Assembly: GCA_905221605.1 (NCBI GenBank)
Contig: CAJNDS010000054.1
Coordinates: 179,978 to 243,977, forward strand
Direction of reading: 5' to 3'
Source: Symbiodinium natans
Taxonomy: Eukaryota; Sar; Dinophyceae; Suessiales; Symbiodiniaceae
Length of the DNA: 64,000 nt
Part shown: piece after piece, positions 59,112 to 64,000 of the stretch
Numbering within the stretch: the first letter of the stretch is position 1
Layout: each line of letters begins with the position of its first letter
Made by a program: the position numbers and the translations under genes
Notes under the pieces: generated by a model
Databases searched by the model: none
Told to the model about the DNA's origin: nothing
Seen by the model: the letters and a program-made list of their open reading frames with translations, nothing else

Positions 59112-59211
59112 TTTGACCCTAAACCCTAAACTCTAAACCCTGAACCCTGAACCCTGAACCCTAAACCCTAAACCCTAAACCCCAAACCCTAAACCCTAAA
59201 CCCTAAACACA
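59112..59211. repeat. telomere-type tract, C-rich strand
   Basis: CCCTAAA with three consecutive CCCTGAA variants. Confidence 0.94.
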
Positions 59212-59219
59212 GACGGCAG

Positions 59220-59325
59220 CCCCGCAGCGACCCATCTTCTGCTTTACGTGCGCATCGCAGATCCTGGCGGCTGGGCCGGTACTTCAACGAGCTGTGCCCC
59301 GCATCTTGGCGGATCAGGAAACAGG
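59220..59325 (+). CDS. candidate exon, 35 codons, basic aromatic
   Basis: GGCAG acceptor after CCCTAAACAC, G|GTTTAGGG donor. Frame PRSDPSSALRAHRRSWRLGR then YFNELCPASWRIRKQ. Confidence 0.6.
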
Positions 59326-59599
59326 GTTTAGGGTTGAGGGTTTAGCAAACCTTAAGCCGAAACATCGTATCGCCCATGTCCTAACTCCTAAGCCTCAACC
59401 CGGGATGCCATGAAGATCGCCGATGTCCTAACTGCTTGGCCTAAACCAGGGATGCCATATCATGAAGGTGGATCCTTTCAGGCGCTCTAAGAACTTCGAG
59501 TCCACCACAAGTCATGCATGCACCCAAAGTTTCAAGATGGACCGCGCGTCGTGAGTAATATAGGGGCATACATGCTCCGCCCGCTGGTTATCCGTGCAG

Positions 59600-59704
59600 G
59601 CGCCCGCCCTGCCTCCGGCGCAGCCGAGCAATCTGTTAAGCCAAGGACCAACTTTAGACTGTAGATCCGGACTGCAAGATAGATACGAGGGCTTACGAAA
59701 ATAA
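59600..59704 (+). CDS. candidate exon, 34 codons
   Basis: CGTGCAG acceptor. Frame APALPPAQPSNLLSQGPTLD then CRSGLQDRYEGLRK, TAA at the start of a family G element. Confidence 0.45.
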   Translation, partial: APALPPAQPSNLLSQGPTLDCRSGLQDRYEGLRK

Positions 59705-59797
59705 GGCACCCCAAATATAGACCCCCTGATAGTAGGATTCCCTTAAAGGATGGACCCCCTAACAAGGTACGTGTCCCTATTCTCCGGAAGTCCCCAT
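59691..59797. mobile_element. family G element
   Basis: GCTTACGAAAATAAGGCACC and TGTCCCTATTCTCCGGAAGTCCC. Confidence 0.5.
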
Positions 59798-59908
59798 ATC
59801 TTTAGCCTTTTCATTTCGGGCCCCGAGGTGCCCTAGCATGGTCACAGCTTGAGGGTTTAGGAAGTGGTCCTGAACCCCTGCAAAGGTTATGAGCTCTGGG
59901 TTCACAGT

Positions 59909-59988
59909 GGGTTTAGGGTTTAGGGTTTAGGGTTCTTAGGGTTTAGGGTTTAGGGTTTAGGGTTTAGGGTTTAGGGTTTAGGGTTTAG
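59909..59988. repeat. telomere-type tract, G-rich strand
   Basis: About eleven TTTAGGG units. Here the tract is upstream of an exon and its last TTTAG serves as acceptor. Confidence 0.95.
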
Positions 59989-60030
59989 GGGAGCTGGCCG
60001 GCGTGGCGTGTTGGCTGCACTGCGAGCGAG
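59989..60030 (+). CDS. candidate exon with telomere-unit acceptor
   Basis: TTTAG acceptor, G|GTAGGC donor, frame ELAGVACWLHCER. Confidence 0.45.
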
Positions 60031-60413
60031 GTAGGCGCAGGCTTGCTCGCTTAGGACGTAGGCTTTGTTGTTCGCTACGCGCTTTGAACCCTAAGCAGCG
60101 GTGGTGACGTCAACTGCCTTGCGATTCAAGCCCGTGCTTGATCTTTCGCATCGCAACCCCAAGCCTTAGGCTCACAAGAACGCCAAAAACTGTACATAGC
60201 GTAGGATTTCGGGTTTAGGATTTTGGGTTTAGGGTTCAGGCTGGGCAGAGGTGATCTTGAGCAAGAGTTCTTAGAAAGCCTCAGGCTTAAGGACAACCAT
60301 GCGAGGGCCCAACCCCAAAGTGAGCCATCTGTCTCCAAAAAGAGCCTCTTGCGTAAACAGGTCTTAGGCTTCAAGGGTGTCACAGGCTCAGGGCTTGAGG
60401 TTAAGGATTTGGG

Positions 60414-60517
60414 TTGGGATGTGTCCCCCTTATACTAGCAGTCCTTAATCGGAATTATGGTACCCCCTTATTCTACTCCTTATCAAGGACTGTTAGTATA
60501 AGGGCGAACATCCTAAA
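60414..60517. mobile_element. family B palindromic element
   Basis: TTGGGATGTGTCCCCCTTATACTAGCAGTCCTTAAT and ATCAAGGACTGTTAGTATAAGGGCGAACATCC are inverted. Confidence 0.7.
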
Positions 60518-60572
60518 CATTTTGGGGTTTGGGGGGCCCGCAAGCTTTGTAAGACCTCTTCGATGCCACCAG

Positions 60573-60628
60573 GAGGCAGCGCTCCCCCGACACGTCGCTC
60601 TCCCCGCGGCTGCCAGGGCCGATCGCCG
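60573..60628 (+). CDS. candidate exon with GC donor
   Basis: ACCAG acceptor. Frame EAALPRHVALPAAARADR. The only donor is G|GCTTAGGG, a GC-AG intron made from a variant telomere unit. Confidence 0.45.
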
Positions 60629-60736
60629 GCTTAGGGTTTAGGTCTTAGGGTTTAGGGCTTAGGGTTTAGGGCTTAGGGTTTAGGGTTTAGGGTTTGGGGT
60701 TTGGGGTTTATTCAGTCAGCATTTGACCTCAAAAAT

Positions 60737-60833
60737 CTTGGGCTGTTCCCCCCCCCCTTGTACTAGCAGTACTTAGTAGGGATTAGAATGCCCCCTAGTA
60801 ATTACGGACTTAGTATAGGGGGAACATCCCAAC
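60737..60833. mobile_element. family B palindromic element
   Basis: CTTGGGCTGTTCCCCC..CTTGTACTAGCAGTACTTAGTAGGGATT and ATTACGGACTTAGTATAGGGGGAACATCCCAA are inverted. Confidence 0.65.
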
Positions 60834-61024
60834 CTCAAACTAATTTCGAAAGTCTAAACACCCCATTCCAGAATTTTCCACCGTTCTTGGCATCCTAGCC
60901 CCCCCACCCAACTCCCCCCCGCCCCCCCCCCCAGAGCCTTTGACCTTCTAAAACCCTGAGTCGGATGTTCAGATTTGGAATAAGCAAGTTGCAATCTGAA
61001 ATCTCCGTGAAACCCTTGCTGCCA

Positions 61025-61135
61025 GTAGGATGCCCAGCGTTCGCCCTCCTTGTCTTGAAAGGGGGTTAGGTTCCTTGTAGAAGCCCTATTCAACAATGGG
61101 TACCCTTCTTTTCCTATGCATGTCTTACTGCTAAA
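61025..61135. mobile_element. family D element, diverged
   Basis: AGTAGGATGCCCAGCGTTCGCCC at the left and GGTACCCTTCTTTTCC..TCTTACTGCT at the right. Confidence 0.4.
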
Positions 61136-61165
61136 TGAGCCCTGTTCCCTAAAGCGTCGGCGCAG

Positions 61166-61196
61166 CAGATGTCGCTCCGTCGGACCAGAGCTGACT
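61166..61196 (+). CDS. candidate micro-exon
   Basis: GGCGCAG acceptor, T|GTGCGC donor, frame QMSLRRTRAD. Confidence 0.42.
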
Positions 61197-61210
61197 GTGC
61201 GCAGAAACAA

Positions 61211-61320
61211 CCCAGAGACTCCAATATCCCTGAATTAAGGAATATACCTTAAATCATATTAGGTATCCCTAATATGATTTAAGGAATACTCCTTAATTAA
61301 GGGATATTGGAGTCTCTGGG
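61211..61320. mobile_element. near-perfect 110-bp palindrome
   Basis: CCCAGAGACTCCAATATCCCT and AGGGATATTGGAGTCTCTGGG end a hairpin with about 53-bp arms and few mismatches (TTAAGGAATA, TTAAATCATATTAGG inside). Confidence 0.85.
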
Positions 61321-61502
61321 AATGCTAGAGGGCCTGCTATCCCCCCACGATATCAAGCTCCACCAAGAATTGGCCCTGGGTATACCGGTAAGACACCTAC
61401 GTTCAGGCATTTTCTACTGGGGAGCCCACTGGTACCCTTGTCCGGCCCTTTTCCCCTTTTTTGGTAACTAACCCAACAATGGGGTACCCTTATTATGATA
61501 TG

Positions 61503-61602
61503 GGGTTTTCGAAAATATGGGACCCCTACTATAGACACACAAACAGTAGGATCCCCTTCTCACAAGGACCCCGAGAAGGTACCCCTAATTTCGGAAACCC
61601 CA
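61503..61602. mobile_element. family G element nested in family A
   Basis: GGGGTTTTCGAAAATATGGGACCCC and GGTACCCCTAATTTCGGAAACCCC are inverted. Confidence 0.62.
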
Positions 61603-61613
61603 TTTTATGGCTA

Positions 61614-61659
61614 TCCCTAAACCCTGAACCCTAAACCCTAAACCCTAAACCCTAAACCC
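61614..61659. repeat. telomere-type units inside the split family A element
   Basis: Six CCCTAAA-type units between the family G element and the family A right end. Confidence 0.93.
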
Positions 61660-61696
61660 CCAATGGTTACTGGGCTGCCAAGTCTACTTGCAACAG

Positions 61697-61745
61697 CCCA
61701 AGCAAGGAAGCCGCCTGGTAGCCGGGAGGAGAAGACACAGGCCGG
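61697..61745 (+). CDS. candidate exon, 16 codons, basic
   Basis: CAACAG acceptor, G|GTTAGA donor, frame PKQGSRLVAGRRRHRP. Confidence 0.48.
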
Positions 61746-61894
61746 GTTAGAAGGGTCAAAAGGGTTTAGGGTTTAGGGTTTAGGGTTTAGGGTTTAGGGT
61801 GCAGGGCTTCTAAGGTGTGCTCATTCGGAACCTTGCCAGCTTCAACGACGAGGGTGGCTTAGGTGGCTGATAGGGGGCTCAGTGTTCATGGGTT

Positions 61895-61990
61895 TTTTCT
61901 TAGGGTTTAGGGTTTAGGGTTTAGGGTTTAGGGTTTATGAGGTCTATGAGGTTTATGAGGTTTATGAGGTTTATGAGGTTTATGAGGTTT
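61895..61990. repeat. TTTAGGG tract passing into (TTTATGAGG)n
   Basis: Seven TTTAGGG units followed by five 9-bp TTTATGAGG units. Confidence 0.93.
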
Positions 61991-62011
61991 TTGGATCCAG
62001 TTTGGGTCCAG

Positions 62012-62076
62012 GCTCAATCCTGGAGAGGAGAAGTAGCGACGCTACAGCCTGCCATCGAGAGGTGTTGGCGATGAAC
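62012..62076 (+). CDS. candidate exon, 21 codons
   Basis: GTCCAG acceptor, AAC|GTAACA donor. Frame SILERRSSDATACHREVLAM. Confidence 0.55.
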
Positions 62077-62354
62077 GTAACAGTAATCGCAATAAAATAT
62101 GATGATAGAGGGGCTAAAGGTAGTTTGAAAGTGTGAGCATGTTTAGGCTGTATTGTTACTTGTATTACCATGCAGCTACAGTTTGTTCTTGCGTGATCTT
62201 CCAGACGTTCAGGTCTAAGGCCCCTAAGCCCTTAAACCCTAAACCCTGAACCCTTGAACCCAGCTGCATACTAGAAGGCTCTTGCCTTAGGGGCTGAATT
62301 CGCATGAGAGGAGGGCTTGGCTGAAGCCCTGAAGCCGAAATACTGAGCCCGCAG

Positions 62355-62382
62355 GAGCCTCCTGAGCCATCAACCCAAAAGG
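62355..62382 (+). CDS. candidate micro-exon
   Basis: CCGCAG acceptor, G|GTTTAGGG donor, frame EPPEPSTQK. Confidence 0.42.
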
Positions 62383-62487
62383 GTTTAGGGTGTAGGGCTT
62401 GGCATTTAGGATTTAGGGTGTAGGGTGTAGGGTTTAGGGTTTAGGGTTTAGGAGTAGGTTTTAGACCCAACCCTCCTGAGCCACAAG

Positions 62488-62575
62488 GCAAGACAGTCGG
62501 CGCGACCGCGCAGCCTCTCGCCTGAGATGTCGAAACGCGCATCCTGGTTCTGAGCTCCCAAGTGTTGTAGTTCGG
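62488..62575 (+). CDS. candidate exon, 29 codons
   Basis: CAAG acceptor, CGG|GTTTAGGG donor. Frame QDSRRDRAASRLRCRNAHPG then SELPSVVVR. Confidence 0.55.
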
Positions 62576-62722
62576 GTTTAGGGTGTAGGGTGTAGGGTTT
62601 AGGGTTTAGGGTTTGGGGTTTGATCTGAAGTTTGGGTTGCTGGGTACACCTTACATGAATCCTAATACCCAGAACCCTAGCCCCTTGATTCCCTAAACCC
62701 TAGCCTATGATGACGACCTTAA

Positions 62723-62954
62723 GTATCAAGCTTAGATCAAAGCGCTGCCCGAAACGGGTTTCAGACGTCCATGTCAAGCTGTATGATACTTGGAGCAACT
62801 GCAATCGATTTGTTGCGAGTTTGAGTGGATAGGACAGTGTATCAAGCTTAGATCAAAGCGCTGCCCGAAACGGGTTTCAGACGTCCATGTCAAGCTGTAT
62901 GATACTTGGAGCAACTGCAATCGATTTGTTGCGAGTTTGAGTGGATAGGACAGT
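62723..62954. repeat. perfect tandem duplication, 2 x 116 bp
   Basis: Units 62723-62838 and 62839-62954 appear identical. Each holds TTTCAG| followed by the open frame TSMSSCMILGATAIDLLRV, so a candidate exon may be duplicated. Confidence 0.93.
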
Positions 62955-63386
62955 TGCGAATTTTGGGGGGCGTTTGATGCGGGTTCTGGGTTTGGGGTTG
63001 GGAGCTTCAGAGAGCCACTGATAATGTACAGCCTGCAAAGGCTACGCATGCAGCTGCGAGGAAGAAGATCCACGTTTCATGATCGAACCCCTCAACCACT
63101 CGATGGCTAGAGAGGTCTGGGCCTGAACACAGCGAACAGCCATGAATAGCCCCCAGGCACAAGGCGTAGCTTGCGGGGTACTCAAAAAACGCACCATATT
63201 GTCCCCCCACATCCTATACACACGTACAATTCAGAGTTCCAAATTAGCGGCAACCTACGGAGGTACCGAAAACAGAGAGGGTTGGCAGTTCGGGTCAAGC
63301 TTTGCCGTTTTGTACGCTTTAAAGCTTGACTTGTGAGGGCGTCAAGGTTTTAGGAGTTTGGGGCTTGGGAGTTTGGTTTTGGATAG

Positions 63387-63657
63387 CTTGCGTGAGTATC
63401 GCCAGAGCCACCAGGGAACTTTTGGGAGTCCGGTTACCAACCTACTTGGGCTCCTGGCTGAAACCACAGACCGACCCTGCAACTGCATGCTGGCATTCGC
63501 CAAGCTGCTGGAAAATGAGCCTAATTTGCACTCCAGTAATGGCATGATGTACAAAGCTGTTGTTGGCGCGCATGTTGTTTGCAAAAGGAGTTCTTCTGCC
63601 ATCATAATTGCGGGACGCTGCACAGCGAGAGAGAGAGAGAGTGTGTGTGTGGTGTGA
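63387..63657 (+). CDS. candidate exon, about 85 codons, unknown
   Basis: GATAG acceptor. Frame LREYRQSHQGTFGSPVTNLL then CNCMLAFAKLLENEPNLHSS and MYKAVVGAHVVCKRSSSAII. It enters a GAGAGA/GTGTGT microsatellite at 63628. The real 3' border is probably before that. The minus strand is also open. Confidence 0.5.
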
Positions 63658-63660
63658 GTC

Positions 63661-64000
63661 ATGAACAGAGGGTCATCACCCCACGCCGCAACTGAAAGAA
63701 AGCAGACAAAAAGAAAGACGGAGAGCAAGACAGATCCCTCCTCCCTTTCTCCCGCCCCCATCCCCTCTCCCGCTCTCCATTCTCCCCATCAGCACCTTCC
63801 ATTTTCTCTTGTCCCTTTTATTCTCTATTCTTTCCATATTCTTCGTAGAAAATTGATGAGAAAAGAGGAGGACAAAGAGAAAAGAAGAGATGAGAAATAT
63901 AAAATAAATAGAATAGAGAAGAATTTATCCATCATTTCGATCATCCAATAATACCCAATTATTCAGAGAATTCTGATTTGTCCTTCTTTATGAAAAAAAG
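63661..64000. other. AT-rich, polypurine/polypyrimidine end, no gene
   Basis: GAAAGAAAG then CCCTCTCCC then AAAGAGGAGAAAAGAAGAG runs. Base composition differs sharply from the rest, and no telomere units or splice-bounded frames are seen. Confidence 0.55.

Larger units (their letters stand above)
61421..61682. mobile_element. family A element split by nested insertions
   Basis: Left part (GGAGCCCACTGGTACCC..TTATGATATGG) and right part (AATGGTTACTGGGCTGCCAAG) are separated by a family G element and CCCTAAA units. Confidence 0.65.

Noticed and set aside
60854..61210. 118-codon minus-strand open frame
   Set aside because: It crosses poly-C, a family D remnant and a + strand exon candidate, and has no splice or start context.
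1..64000. Spliced-leader relicts, tRNA or rRNA genes
   Set aside because: No match to the dinoflagellate spliced-leader core, and no cloverleaf or rRNA-like blocks recognised by eye. A covariance-model scan would be decisive.

Overview
The window looks like nuclear DNA of a dinoflagellate, or a close alveolate alga, although nothing in it proves the taxon. It is saturated with the heptamer TTTAGGG/CCCTAAA, the plant-type telomere repeat that dinoflagellates share. There are no prokaryotic operons, rRNAs, tRNAs or CRISPR arrays. Coding sequence is broken into about 100 short islands, mostly 30-120 nt, and nearly all of them read on the + strand. That is what one expects of intron-dense, unidirectional dinoflagellate genes. 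No spliced-leader relict was recognised.

Layout. Almost every island has an AG acceptor on its left and a GT donor on its right. Very often the island sits between a (CCCTAAA)n block upstream and a (TTTAGGG)n block downstream, so the donor itself is the telomere heptamer (G|GTTTAGGG). Introns therefore begin with the G-rich strand and end with the C-rich strand, and their RNA ends are complementary. Intron interiors carry several families of roughly 90-150 bp palindromic elements with terminal inverted repeats (named A, B, C, D, E, G here), some larger ones (H, up to 0.9 kb), minisatellites, and homopolymer junctions of T-then-G or C-then-A. In families A, B and D the element ends coincide with usable splice sites, so these look like introners (intron-generating transposons).

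Regions. 0.3-16 kb: exon islands with large telomere-type tracts. 16.3-23.4 kb: a tandem duplication of a roughly 3.45 kb unit, each copy carrying an identical 184-aa single-exon ORF plus several candidate exons. 23.7-38.6 kb: exon islands, H element with minisatellite, a possible frameshifted coding block at 27.6-27.85 kb. 38.8-39.3 kb: two exons joined in frame by a 58-nt intron and ending in a stop, the likely 3' end of one gene. 39.6-57.0 kb: further islands. 57.0-57.7 kb: a 684-nt terminal exon encoding a ubiquitin-like segment and a C-terminal PABC/MLLE domain, the only confidently recognised protein family. 58.2-63.7 kb: more islands and nested elements. The last 340 bases are AT-rich with no gene seen.

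How many genes the islands belong to cannot be decided without transcripts. In-frame stops after good exons (about 39.3, 40.6, 45.1, 50.8, 55.7 and 57.7 kb) suggest several consecutive + strand genes. Exon borders are read by eye. Where two frames are open I say so. Products are given only where a family is recognisable.
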